Source of the DNA: Cerasicoccus arenae
GTDB lineage: Bacteria > Verrucomicrobiota > Verrucomicrobiia > Opitutales > Cerasicoccaceae
Reading direction: 5' to 3'
NCBI RefSeq assembly: GCF_014651635.1
Contig: NZ_BMXG01000012.1
Coordinates: 1-64,000, forward strand
Length of the DNA: 64,000 bases
The position numbers and the translations under genes are program-made. Of the stretch, positions 1 to 8,561 are shown piece after piece; position 1 is the stretch's first letter, and every line of letters begins with the position of its first letter. The notes under the pieces were generated by a model. The model was not told the origin of the DNA. It searched no databases and was given only the letters and a program-made list of their open reading frames with translations.

Positions 1-2
1 GT

Positions 3-254
3 GGGGGGGGGGGGGTAATTGAGAAGCGAATATCAATAAGGGCGGCCTATCTAGTGGGTAGCGTCTGCGAGTTTGTTTGGAAAGGCTTCAGGCTGTCAGG
101 GGAGCCGCCGATGACGCGTTTTGTCGCAACAGAGCTGTCCAAAAGCCACTGGTTTTCCATCGACGCCGCGCGTCGTGATTTGGGCTACCGGCCCAGCGTC
201 GACCTTTCGGCTGCGCTGGACGATGTTGTTGCGGATTTGCAATCGGCGCGATGA
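3..254 (+). CDS. NAD-dependent epimerase/dehydrogenase, C-terminal fragment (5' truncated by window edge)
   Basis: The frame is open from the window edge to a TGA at 252-254, so this is the tail of a longer gene. The visible part has GEPPMTRFVA and SHWFSIDAARRDLGY, the conserved C-terminal signature of 3-beta-hydroxysteroid dehydrogenase / NAD-dependent epimerase proteins of the extended SDR superfamily. The Rossmann domain and catalytic Tyr/Lys lie outside the window, so the substrate cannot be inferred. The GTG at 54 is not a credible start, because family-like sequence begins upstream of it. The first bases are a run of 13 G, which may be a contig boundary rather than true coding sequence. 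Confidence 0.75.
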   Translation, partial: GGGGVIEKRISIRAAYLVGSVCEFVWKGFRLSGEPPMTRFVATELSKSHWFSIDAARRDLGYRPSVDLSAALDDVVADLQSAR

Positions 255-272
255 CGCGCAAGGGTCATTGCT

Positions 273-701
273 ATGCCTGAACCTGTTTTTGAATTTCGCA
301 GCGAGGTCTTTTTTGATGAGCTGGATGCGCTGTGGGTGCTGCACCACAGCCGTTACCTGATGCATTTGGAGCGCGCACAGCAGGCGCTTTTTCAGCAATT
401 GCTGGGTGTGTCGAACTTCGACGCTAAGCGCGATGAAGACATCTACGTGGTCGTGCGCAACCTGACCGTCGATTACCGAGTGCCGATTCGTAATCCTGGC
501 CCGGTGTTGATTCGCTATTTTCCAGAGCGCGTGCGCGCCGCCGGTCTTACGTTGGGTTTTGAACTTTGCTCCGGCGACGGCTCGGTCCTGCATAGCTCTG
601 GTTCACGCACCGTTTGCAAGCTGTCGGGCAAAACACATCAGCCAACTGAATGGACCCCAGTTTTCCGCGAAGCACTGGAGAATTGGTGCCGAGGTGTGTG
701 A
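273..701 (+). CDS. Acyl-CoA thioesterase, hotdog fold (4HBT/YbgC-like)
   Basis: A 142-residue protein, the usual size for a single-hotdog thioesterase. The N-terminal stretch FFDELDALWVLHHSRYL (residues 13-29) matches the family pattern in which an acidic residue precedes the HxxYL helix; Asp15 or Asp18 would be the catalytic acid. It is predicted to hydrolyse acyl-CoA or aryl-CoA thioesters in the cytosol; the substrate cannot be told. It starts 18 bases after the epimerase stop on the same strand, so the two are probably co-transcribed. The ATG at 273 fits the family N-terminus. Confidence 0.8.
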   Translation: MPEPVFEFRSEVFFDELDALWVLHHSRYLMHLERAQQALFQQLLGVSNFDAKRDEDIYVVVRNLTVDYRVPIRNPGPVLIRYFPERVRAAGLTLGFELCSGDGSVLHSSGSRTVCKLSGKTHQPTEWTPVFREALENWCRGV

Positions 702-1046
702 GTTTGAGCGGGAAAAGCTCGTTGTCGTGTAAATCGAGCAACACTTGGGCAACGATCATAGCAAGAATCGTCATTAAACTTTGTTTCGGCGTGTGAATTG
801 CTTCTTTTTGCAGTCAAAAAATGACTTAATTTTAATGAAAATCATCCCAGGGCGGACTACTGTATTTACCTGATTTTTAGGGAGATGCGGATTCACCGAG
901 TGGTGATTTTAGGCATGTGAATAACTTGGCGGTAACTAAAAATATCTCTTACTTGGCACCCGGGTGGGTTTCGTGGCATTCTGGTTACATTCTCCCCTAA
1001 GTGTTTCATTCGCCCGTACTCTCCGTTATCCCAAGTAATATCAAAA
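702..1046. other. Intergenic region with no gene seen
   Basis: This stretch between the thioesterase and the nrdB control region is AT-richer than its flanks. I see no credible ORF, tRNA or strong terminator in it. It probably holds the untranslated end of the upstream transcript and upstream parts of the nrdB promoter. Confidence 0.5.
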
Positions 1047-1094
1047 TTGCTATATCTAGTGGGTATTTTGTAAAATATTCCCTAGATGTAGTGG
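1047..1094 (+). promoter_or_regulatory. Paired NrdR-like boxes and promoter upstream of nrdB
   Basis: Two sites resemble the NrdR consensus ACACWATATATWGTGT: TTGCTATATCTAGTGG at 1047-1062 and TCCCTAGATGTAGTGG at 1079-1094. Each matches about 11 of 16 positions, and they start 32 bp apart. NrdR boxes are known to occur in pairs about three helical turns apart. A possible promoter, TTGCTA (1047-1052) with TAAAAT (1071-1076), lies such that the first box covers the -35 and the second sits just past the -10, as expected for repression. The boxes are about 125 bp upstream of the nrdB ATG. No nrdR gene is in the window. Confidence 0.6.
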
Positions 1095-1218
1095 TAGGTG
1101 TTGACATGCGTTTTATTCTGACCAACGGTTCTTTCCATCGTCGCCAAGTCTCCTGCCTGCCTTGGAGAGGCTGAATTTTCGCTAAATCTTCAACCTGAAT
1201 AACTTCCGCATAACTGCC

Positions 1219-2319
1219 ATGTCGACCGCCGTTACCACGACCATCACCATCGGAAACAAATCCTTCGTTCTGGACAAGGAAAAGGCTGAACAAGCCTTCG
1301 CTGCCAAGAGAATCATCAACGGCCGCGACACGATGTTTTTTAACATCCTGCCCCTCAAATATCAGTGGGCCTACGATCTTTACAAGACGATGAAGAACAA
1401 CCATTGGGAGCCGGAAGACATCCCAATGCAAAAAGACTGCGAGCAGTGGCGCGATTCCTCTGGCGCGATTACTGAGATTGATCATTGGATCATCAAAATG
1501 GCCATCGGCTATTTCTCGGCAGCAGAGGGTATTGTTGGCGATAATGTGCAACACGTCACCCGCGAGCTTGTCACGGCACCCGAGCTGAAGCTCGTTTTGG
1601 GCCGCCACGCTCACGAGGAAAATATCCACGCCGACAGCCTTGTATACATGATTTCCTCGCTGGGCATCAATCCACACGAGTGTGAGGCGATGTTCACGGA
1701 CATCAATACGATCGACCGCAAGACCGAGTTTCTCGTCCACAATTCCCGCGAATTGCGCCGCGATATGGACATGACCAAGACCGAGAACAAGCAGGCGCTG
1801 GCCAAAAACATGTTCCTCTTTGGTCAGGTGATGGAAGGCACGCAGTTCTACGGCCTGTTCGGGATGGTGCTCAGCCTCTACCGCCAGAACAAATTCCCTG
1901 GCATCGGTCAGATGTTCCGCTACACGCTGCGCGACGAGTCCAACCACATCGAGCTGTTCCGCAACTTGCTCATGGACTTGGTTGATGAAAATCCTGACGT
2001 GTGGACGTCCGCCTTTAAGGAAGAACTCACCGAAGCCATGCGCGATGGTGTGGCCATGGAAAAGGACTTCATCCGCGACTGCTTGCCAGTCAATGCGTTG
2101 GGCCTTTCCGCCGATGAATTTACGCAATACATCGACTACATCGCCGACCGGCGTCTAGAAGGCGTGGGCCTGAAGCCACTCAATCCTGGGATCGCAAATC
2201 CCTTCCCTTGGTTGGCTGAAATGATGGACATTCAGAAGGAGCAAAACTTCTTTGAAGGCCGCGTTACTGAGTATCAGAAAGCCAGCGCGCTGGACTCCGT
2301 GCATGACGACGAACTTTAA
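1219..2319 (+). CDS. nrdB: Ribonucleoside-diphosphate reductase, beta (radical) subunit, class Ic-like
   Basis: A 366-residue R2 protein that makes and holds the oxidant for ribonucleotide reduction with NrdA. Six metal ligands are visible: Glu103 (FSAAEGIVG), Glu134 and His137 (HEENIHADSL), Glu206 (GQVMEG), Glu240 and His243 (RDESNH). Tyr352 near the C-terminus is the likely radical-transfer residue. Two features differ from the standard class Ia enzyme: the first ligand is Glu, as in Chlamydia R2, and the residue four after His137, normally the radical Tyr (Phe in Chlamydia), is Leu141. This points to a tyrosyl-radical-free, class Ic-type Mn/Fe cofactor; metal content is inference. It is separated from nrdA by a methyltransferase gene, and each has its own NrdR-like boxes. 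Confidence 0.95.
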   Translation: MSTAVTTTITIGNKSFVLDKEKAEQAFAAKRIINGRDTMFFNILPLKYQWAYDLYKTMKNNHWEPEDIPMQKDCEQWRDSSGAITEIDHWIIKMAIGYFSAAEGIVGDNVQHVTRELVTAPELKLVLGRHAHEENIHADSLVYMISSLGINPHECEAMFTDINTIDRKTEFLVHNSRELRRDMDMTKTENKQALAKNMFLFGQVMEGTQFYGLFGMVLSLYRQNKFPGIGQMFRYTLRDESNHIELFRNLLMDLVDENPDVWTSAFKEELTEAMRDGVAMEKDFIRDCLPVNALGLSADEFTQYIDYIADRRLEGVGLKPLNPGIANPFPWLAEMMDIQKEQNFFEGRVTEYQKASALDSVHDDEL

Positions 2320-2374
2320 TCCCTTTTGCCGTGGACGCCTTGGAAACGTCCACACTGTGGCATGGTGGTAAATG

Positions 2375-2416
2375 GAAAGGATGGGGCCGCGGTCGGAAGA
2401 TCGCGGCCTTCTTTCC
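2375..2416 (+). terminator. Possible terminator after nrdB
   Basis: An interrupted hairpin lies 56 bases after the nrdB stop: an inner 7-bp stem GGCCGCG/CGCGGCC (2385-2391 with 2402-2408) and an outer GGAAAG/CTTTCC pairing. The following bases are pyrimidine-rich but not a clean T tract, so termination may be weak. Confidence 0.4.
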
Positions 2417-2463
2417 ACCGATGATAACAATCAGTAATTACGAAAAAACAGTTAGATTGATTG

Positions 2464-3774
2464 ATGAATCAGACTCTGTTCAACCTCAACACCATCCCAC
2501 CGCTCACCGTCTCGGACGAGGCGGCGCTGCATGCGGAGCTGGCGGCCTTTGCTGAGTTTGGCGAGGAGACGGTGATCGACGCTTGGCATGGCGAAGATTT
2601 GGAACTGCCCGTTTATATCAATGAGTTTTGGACGGCCAAGCAGCGCCAAGCCAATCCGCTCCACGAGATTTCCTATCGGGCGTGCTTCAAGCCGCAACTG
2701 CCGCGCTTTTTTATTGATCGCCTGTCGGCACCGGGAGACATCGTCTTAGACCCTTTCATGGGGCGCGGCACTACGCCGATTGAAGCCGCATTGGCCCAGC
2801 GTATTCCGTGGGGCGGGGATGTCAGCCCACTCGCCAAGCGCTTGGTCGAGCCGCGGTTGACACCGCCCTCGAACGACGAAGTCGAAACTCGCCTCAAGGA
2901 AATTAAGAAGCTTTGCGCTGCAAAGTCAGTCTTGGATGCAGCGGACCCCGACCTGTTGGTTTTTTATAACGCCAACACCTTACGCGATCTCGTGGTGCTG
3001 CGCGAATACCTGATCCAGCGTGAGAGTGACGGCCAGTTGGACTCAATCGACGCCTGGATTCGTCTGGTTGCTACGAATCGTTTGACCGGACATTCGACAG
3101 GCTTTTTCTCCGTCTATACGTTGCCGCCCAACCAAGCGGTCACCGCTGATCGTCAGCGTAAGATTAACGCAAAACGCGAGCAAACACCGCCGTTTCGGGA
3201 CGTCTTTGGGATCATCGAAAAGAAGAGTAAGCAACTGATGAAAGGCCTGCGCGATGAAGATTTTTCCGCACTGGAGCGTGCGCGGGGCGAGGCTCAATTT
3301 CATACGACATCTGCTGATCAGGCTGCCGCGCATTTTGCTGCGGAGTCCGTGTCATTGGTCGTTACTTCGCCGCCATTTCTCGATGTCGTGCAATACGCGC
3401 AAGACAATTGGCTGCGCTGCTGGTTCAATGGTATCGATGCGAGCGCCGTGCCCATGTGGAATTGCCGCCGCGTTGAAGATTGGACCGCTTCCATGACCGC
3501 CGTGATGGAGCAACTAAAGCAGCTGCTCAAGCCGAATGGTTGGGTCGCTTTTGAAGTCGGCGAAGTCCGCAATGGCCGTATTAAATTGGAGAATCATGTG
3601 GTTCGTGCTGGCGTTGAAGCTGGTCTCGAACCGGTGTTGATTTTAATCAACCAGCAGGACTTCACCAAAACCGCAAACTGCTGGGGCGTTTCCAATAACA
3701 CCAGCGGTACGAACACGAACCGAATCGTCCTTTTCCGTAAATGCGCCAGTAACAGGCAGTTAACGGAACGGTGA
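2464..3774 (+). CDS. Orphan site-specific DNA methyltransferase (amino-methylating)
   Basis: A 436-residue protein from ATG 2464 (a TTG lies directly before it). AdoMet-binding motif I is DPFMGRGTT at residues 96-104, and the catalytic motif IV is TSPPF at 301-305, the (D/N/S)PP(Y/F/W) type used by N6-adenine and N4-cytosine methylases. Motif I precedes motif IV with about 200 residues between, where target recognition may lie. It ends in a family-like stretch (NTNRIVLFRK). No restriction endonuclease or second subunit is adjacent, so it is probably a regulatory or stand-alone methylase; the target sequence cannot be read from the protein. It sits between nrdB and nrdA in the same direction. 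Confidence 0.88.
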   Translation: MNQTLFNLNTIPPLTVSDEAALHAELAAFAEFGEETVIDAWHGEDLELPVYINEFWTAKQRQANPLHEISYRACFKPQLPRFFIDRLSAPGDIVLDPFMGRGTTPIEAALAQRIPWGGDVSPLAKRLVEPRLTPPSNDEVETRLKEIKKLCAAKSVLDAADPDLLVFYNANTLRDLVVLREYLIQRESDGQLDSIDAWIRLVATNRLTGHSTGFFSVYTLPPNQAVTADRQRKINAKREQTPPFRDVFGIIEKKSKQLMKGLRDEDFSALERARGEAQFHTTSADQAAAHFAAESVSLVVTSPPFLDVVQYAQDNWLRCWFNGIDASAVPMWNCRRVEDWTASMTAVMEQLKQLLKPNGWVAFEVGEVRNGRIKLENHVVRAGVEAGLEPVLILINQQDFTKTANCWGVSNNTSGTNTNRIVLFRKCASNRQLTER

Positions 3775-3835
3775 CGAAAAAGTGTCGTCTGCGCCCAAAA
3801 AAGGCTGGTGGACAACATTTTTTCCAATATTCATT

Positions 3836-3895
3836 TTGACAATCCAATCTACTACATATTGTATGGTTCTTACAGAACGACGCTACATCTAGTGT
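3836..3895 (+). promoter_or_regulatory. Promoter with paired NrdR-like boxes upstream of nrdA
   Basis: Two sites resemble the NrdR consensus: CTACTACATATTGTAT at 3849-3864 (about 12/16) and ACGCTACATCTAGTGT at 3880-3895 (about 13/16). Their starts are exactly 31 bp apart. A perfect -35 hexamer TTGACA sits at 3836-3841, with a poor -10 (TTGTAT, 3859-3864, 17-bp spacer) inside the first box. This suggests nrdA has its own NrdR-repressed promoter despite lying downstream of nrdB. The rest of the 330-base gap (3775-4104) shows no gene. Confidence 0.65.
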
Positions 3896-4104
3896 AACGA
3901 GCAAAGAAAATCCACATGCGTATAAGTTCCAACAACTTCTGTTTGAGCTGCCCGATTCGGAGTGCTGTTTTCTTATCATGTTCGTTGTCCGCGCCGTTTA
4001 AGCGCTAACCATTCTACTCGCCGCAGGGCTTTGCTGTCTTCGGCTTTCCAAATTACATTTCAATTACATTTCCTGATTTAAATCGAAAATAGCCCTTTTG
4101 TCCT

Positions 4105-7100
4105 ATGATTCGCAACTACACTTTTGATGAAGACATCGCCCTGAAGCGCATTGTCGCCACCCCAGCAGAGCAAAAACAACGTTTCAACTGGCGCGAAGTC
4201 GTGCTGGAAGGAAATTCGCATCCTGAAGTAAAAATTGAACTCGCTGGCGAAGAGCGTGAATTCGAACTCGCTGAAGTCGCTGAAATCATTGGAAACGCCC
4301 TGACTGACCTCATGCTTTCACGTGAGGAAAATGATATTTTTACAGATAAGAATCAGACTTTCGTCGCGCAAGTGGCCAAGGAAGTTGGCGAAAATATCGC
4401 GCGCCAGATTCAGGGCAAGGGCGACATCACGCTGACCGATCTCGACATCAACCTGATCATTGAAAAGGCGCTCATTGAGCATGATGCACATGACGTTGCG
4501 CGCAGTCTTGTGGCGCAGCGTCGCAACGGTATTTTTGGTTCGGAAGACGAACCTGAGCCGATTCACGTGCGCCTGATCCGTCGCAACCGCCAGGTCGTGC
4601 CGTGGGATCCGAACAAGGTCGAAGTCGCCGTGCGCAAGTCTTTCCTTTCGCAGCAGCTCGACTCAGCGCCCGCCGTTGCGGTGTCGCGTGGCGTCACTGA
4701 GCGCGTGCGCACTCAAGGCGAGTCATTCATCCACATTGAGCAGGTGCAGGACATCGTGCAGGAAGAGCTGATGCGGCAAGGCCATTTCAAGGTCGCCGAA
4801 TCATACATTCTATACCGTGCGCATCGCCGCAATCTGCGCGATCAAGAAGCTGAAGAAGACTCGGAAGACAGCCGCCAGGATGCGATGATCATGCTGACCA
4901 GTAAGGATGGCAGCACTTTCTTCTGGGATCCTGCCGAACTGCGTAAGCGCATCGATTTCTCCTCCATCGGCCTTGATCTCTGCCTCACCAAGGATCAGAT
5001 CGAGTCGGAGTTGCGCCGTTCGCTCTACGCGGAAATGACCCGCGAAGACCTCCGCAGCACGATCATTCTCAACGCCAAGAGTCTCATTGAAAAAGACGCG
5101 GACTTCTCAAAATTTGCAGGGCGAATTTTACTGACCTACATTTATGAGGAAGTGCTGGACTGGGAAATTATCCGTGACGGCATAGAAGGCCTCAAGTCCG
5201 CGCACCGCCAGTATTTCAAAGCCTGCATGAAGCGTGGCGTTGAGCTGGAACGCTTGGACGCACGCCTGTTGACGTATGATCTGGATCGTCTCGCTGACGC
5301 GCTCGACCCATCCGCCGACCTCGACTTTGACTACCTCGGCATTTCGACGCTGTATGACCGCTACCTGATCATCGACAAGTCGAAGAAGGAAGCGCGTCGC
5401 CTGGAAACACCACAGTTGTTCTGGATTCGCGTTTCGATGGGCCTCTTCATGGATGAAAAGGAAGATCGCGAAGCTTGGGTCATCCGCCTTTACAATCTTT
5501 ATAAGAGCCGCCGCTTCTGCTCGTCTACGCCCACACTTTTCAACGCTGGCACACAGCACAGCCAGTTGTCGTCCTGTTACCTGTATAAGGTGGACGACTC
5601 AATCGAATCCATTATGCACCGCGGCATTGCCGAGAACGCATTCCTTTCCAAATGGGCCGGAGGCCTCGGTGGTTCGTGGACTGCGGTTCGCGGCACCGGC
5701 AGCTACATCAAGGGCACCAACGGCGAGAGCCAGGGCGTCATCCCGTTCCTCAAGTTGCACAACGACCAACTGGTCGCAGTCAATCAGGGCGGCAAACGTC
5801 GCGGTTCCGGTTGTGCCTATCTTGAAACGTGGCACAACGACATCATGGACTTCCTTGAGCTGCGTCGCAACGTTGGTGACGAGCGCCGTCGCACGCATGA
5901 CATGAACACCGCGAACTGGATTCCGGACTTGTTCATGAAGCGCATGGAGCTGCGTGCGGACTGGACATTGTTTCGCTCTAATGAAGCTCGCGACCTGCAC
6001 GATCTTTATGGCAAAGCCTTTGAAGAAAAGTATGTTGAATACGAAGCGAAGGCAGCTCGTGGCGAAATCTGGAGCCAGACCGTGAAGGCGATTGATATGT
6101 GGAAGTCGATGCTTCGCATGCTCTTTGAAACTGGTCATCCCTGGATCACCTTCAAGGATCCGTGCAACGTGCGTTCCCCACAAGACCACGTCGGCGTCAT
6201 TCACAGTTCGAACCTCTGCACTGAGATCACGCTGAATACGTCGGAAGACGAGACGGCGGTTTGTAATCTCGGTTCCGTGGTTCTCGACAGCCACCTCGAT
6301 GCGGATGGCCAGCTTGACCTCGAAAAACTCCGCGATACCATCCAAGTTGCCGTGCGTGCGTTGGACAACGTGATCGACATCAACTTCTATCCAACGAAAG
6401 CCGCCGAAACATCTAACCGTCGCCACCGTCCGATTGGCCTTGGTGTTATGGGCGTTCAAAATGCGCTCTACATGAAGGATGTGCCGTTTGCCTCCACTGA
6501 AGCCGTTGAGTTCAACGACGAGTTTATGGAAGCCATTGCCTACTACGCTTACGAGGCCTCCAGCGACCTCGCTTCCGAGCGTGGAAGCTACTCGACCTTT
6601 AAGGGATCGAAGTGGGATCGCGGCCTGATGCCAGCCGATACTCTTGAGTTGCTCGAGCAGGAACGCGGTGCCGAAATTGATGTACCTCGTGGCGGTAAGA
6701 TGGACTGGGACACGCTGCGCGCCAAGATCGGTGAACAGGGCATGCGCAATTCCAATGTGCTTGCCATCGCGCCAACCGCGACGATCTCGAACATCATGGG
6801 AACCAGCCCTTGTATCGAGCCGTATTATAAAAACTTCTATGTCAAGAGCAACTTGGGCGGCGACTTCGTGGTGCTGAATCACCACCTCGTTCGCGACTTC
6901 AAACGTCGTGGTTTGTGGACGCCGGAAATTCTCGACCAGTTGAAATACTATGATGGCGAGCTGACCAACATAGATGGCATCCCGGGCGAATTGAAGGACA
7001 AATATGCGACCGCTTTTGGCATTGAATTCGAATGGTTCATTGATGCGGCTGCACGTCGTCAAAAGTGGATCGACCAATCCCAAAGTGTGAATCTCTTCCT

Positions 7101-7362
7101 GCCCAAGCCGGAGCTCAAGGCGCTTTCGCATATGTATCGCTCAGCGTGGCGTAAAGGCCTCAAGACCACTTATTACCTACGCACTCTGGCGGCTTCCAAT
7201 ATCGAGAAGGCAACTGTTAGCGTGAAGAAGGAGATGCACGGCGTTATGGGCAGGGCCGATGAAGTCGCCGAAAAACCAAAAAAAGAATACACCGAGGAAG
7301 AAGTGAAGGCATGTAGCCTCGACGCCCTGATAAACGGGGGCGAGTGCGAGGCGTGCCAATGA
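4105..7362 (+). CDS. nrdA: Ribonucleoside-diphosphate reductase, alpha (catalytic) subunit
   Basis: A 1085-residue class I large subunit that reduces NDPs to dNDPs. The N-terminus is extended: a diverged ATP-cone-like segment (about 15-140), a canonical ATP cone (about 153-245, HVRLIRRNRQVVPWDPNKVE) and a third related segment (about 262-345) before the barrel. Catalytic residues are visible: Cys491 (SSCYLYKVDDSIESI), the N703-x-C705-x-E707 triad (NLCTEITL), partner Cys720 (AVCNLGS), the radical-transfer Tyr pair in LKTTYYLRTLAA and the C-terminal redox pair C1081-x-x-C1084. Length and extra cones recall chlamydial NrdA, matching the class Ic-like NrdB. A perfect terminator follows. Confidence 0.97.
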   Translation: MIRNYTFDEDIALKRIVATPAEQKQRFNWREVVLEGNSHPEVKIELAGEEREFELAEVAEIIGNALTDLMLSREENDIFTDKNQTFVAQVAKEVGENIARQIQGKGDITLTDLDINLIIEKALIEHDAHDVARSLVAQRRNGIFGSEDEPEPIHVRLIRRNRQVVPWDPNKVEVAVRKSFLSQQLDSAPAVAVSRGVTERVRTQGESFIHIEQVQDIVQEELMRQGHFKVAESYILYRAHRRNLRDQEAEEDSEDSRQDAMIMLTSKDGSTFFWDPAELRKRIDFSSIGLDLCLTKDQIESELRRSLYAEMTREDLRSTIILNAKSLIEKDADFSKFAGRILLTYIYEEVLDWEIIRDGIEGLKSAHRQYFKACMKRGVELERLDARLLTYDLDRLADALDPSADLDFDYLGISTLYDRYLIIDKSKKEARRLETPQLFWIRVSMGLFMDEKEDREAWVIRLYNLYKSRRFCSSTPTLFNAGTQHSQLSSCYLYKVDDSIESIMHRGIAENAFLSKWAGGLGGSWTAVRGTGSYIKGTNGESQGVIPFLKLHNDQLVAVNQGGKRRGSGCAYLETWHNDIMDFLELRRNVGDERRRTHDMNTANWIPDLFMKRMELRADWTLFRSNEARDLHDLYGKAFEEKYVEYEAKAARGEIWSQTVKAIDMWKSMLRMLFETGHPWITFKDPCNVRSPQDHVGVIHSSNLCTEITLNTSEDETAVCNLGSVVLDSHLDADGQLDLEKLRDTIQVAVRALDNVIDINFYPTKAAETSNRRHRPIGLGVMGVQNALYMKDVPFASTEAVEFNDEFMEAIAYYAYEASSDLASERGSYSTFKGSKWDRGLMPADTLELLEQERGAEIDVPRGGKMDWDTLRAKIGEQGMRNSNVLAIAPTATISNIMGTSPCIEPYYKNFYVKSNLGGDFVVLNHHLVRDFKRRGLWTPEILDQLKYYDGELTNIDGIPGELKDKYATAFGIEFEWFIDAAARRQKWIDQSQSVNLFLPKPELKALSHMYRSAWRKGLKTTYYLRTLAASNIEKATVSVKKEMHGVMGRADEVAEKPKKEYTEEEVKACSLDALINGGECEACQ

Positions 7363-7423
7363 TTTTCAGTTGGAAAGCAAACAAACTGACGCAGACATAA
7401 ACTGACAAGACTGGTAAAGAAGA

Positions 7424-7452
7424 CGGCTCCAGAAAACTGGAGCCGTTTTTTT
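7424..7452 (+). terminator. Intrinsic terminator of nrdA
   Basis: A perfect 9-bp stem CGGCTCCAG/CTGGAGCCG (7424-7432 with 7437-7445), loop AAAA, is followed directly by seven T. It ends the nrdA transcript about 60 bases after the stop codon. Confidence 0.95.
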
Positions 7453-7553
7453 ATGGAACTAATAAAGGCTTTGCATTACAAAGTAGCTTTGTGATGCAAA
7501 GTAAGTTTTCAAATTCCTCGCCACGTGCACCGCGGATTTGCCGTCTGACCACG

Positions 7554-7862
7554 ATGCGGCATGTGTCATTGAACCTAGATGCCGCGACGTCGTTGCGTTG
7601 GAGCATTCGTCGATTGCGCGATCTGCCTCTTGGAGACTGGCATCGTGGGTTTCCCTATTTCGGCGAAGCGTCAGAGTTGCTGGAGACTTGGGGCCTTTAT
7701 TCCCGTAGCGCAGTCATGGCGGTGTTGCGGGCAGAGACAGGCTTGGCCTTGGGGGACGAATTGCGGCATTCTGTTTGTTTGCGTGAGGGACGGCTGCCTC
7801 GGCTTTATTTGGCGGACTTGAGCTGCCGCCGTTTGCATCGGCTGATTCCAGATTTGCACTAG
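7554..7862 (+). CDS. Hypothetical small protein, doubtful
   Basis: A possible gene of about 102 residues from ATG 7554 (the frame is open from about 7491). The translation has plausible amphipathic composition, rich in Arg and Leu, without signal peptide, membrane segment or motif I recognise. No clear ribosome binding site is seen. It lies between the nrdA terminator and a DUF1697 gene, and two other frames are also open here, so it could be spurious. Confidence 0.3.
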   Translation: MRHVSLNLDAATSLRWSIRRLRDLPLGDWHRGFPYFGEASELLETWGLYSRSAVMAVLRAETGLALGDELRHSVCLREGRLPRLYLADLSCRRLHRLIPDLH

Positions 7863-7969
7863 AGGCGCTCGCCAAAAAAAATACCAACCCTGCTGAGGTT
7901 GCATTTCCCCCCCCCCTCGCTGATTAAATTGGCTCGGAAAATCGACGTATATCGCCATGTTTATGAGTC

Positions 7970-8497
7970 ATGATCTACGTCGCGCTTTTTCGGGGAATCA
8001 ATGTTGGTGGTAAGAATATTCTGCCGATGAATGAGTTGCGCACGGCGATGGAGTCCCTCGGCGCAAGGGGTGTTCAGACCTACATTCAGAGCGGCAACGC
8101 CGTCTTTGTGAGTGACGAGGACGATGCCGGGATTTGGTCCAAACGCATTCGCGAGGCCATCCGGCGGGCCCACGGTTTCGAGCCGCAAGTAATGGTGTTG
8201 CCGCTTCCCGAGTTGGAGCAGGCTATTGCCGATAACCCCTTCCCCGAGGGCCAGTCCGATCCGAAGACCCTGCACTTAGGCTTCTTGTTAGAGCCAGCGA
8301 CTGCAACCAAGCTCGACAAACTCGATGCTCTGAAGTCTGCCAGTGAACGCTATCAGATGACGGACAAGGTCTTTTATCTGCATGCTCCGGATGGTATCGG
8401 GAAATCCAAGCTTGCCGTCGGAGCCGAGAAGACAATCGGCGTCCCTATGACCATGCGCAACTGGAACACCGTGCAGAAAATACGTGAGCTGGCTTGA
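7970..8497 (+). CDS. DUF1697 family protein
   Basis: A 175-residue protein. MIYVALFRGINVGGKN at the very N-terminus is the hallmark of DUF1697, and the usual second block (VQTYIQSGNAVF) and the C-terminal RNWNTVQKI block are present, so it is full length. The biochemical function of the family is not established. An unusual run of ten C (7907-7916) lies about 55 bases upstream of the start. Confidence 0.9.
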   Translation: MIYVALFRGINVGGKNILPMNELRTAMESLGARGVQTYIQSGNAVFVSDEDDAGIWSKRIREAIRRAHGFEPQVMVLPLPELEQAIADNPFPEGQSDPKTLHLGFLLEPATATKLDKLDALKSASERYQMTDKVFYLHAPDGIGKSKLAVGAEKTIGVPMTMRNWNTVQKIRELA

Positions 8498-8561
8498 AGA
8501 CCCTTTACTTTGAGGCGAGAAATAATTTGCGCATCTCGCCGAACCGCATTCGATAGCAGGT

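Noticed and set aside
48-62. TATCTAGTGGGT, like half of the NrdR box before nrdB
   Set aside because: It lies in the coding frame of the epimerase fragment and has no second box.
5599-7131. 510-codon open frame on the strand opposite nrdA
   Set aside because: Shadow of the nrdA codon pattern; translation shows no domain. The same applies to long frames opposite nrdB and sufB.
7671-7958. A 95-codon minus-strand frame overlapping 7554-7862
   Set aside because: Low-complexity Gln-rich translation without features; the + strand frame is the better, though still weak, candidate.
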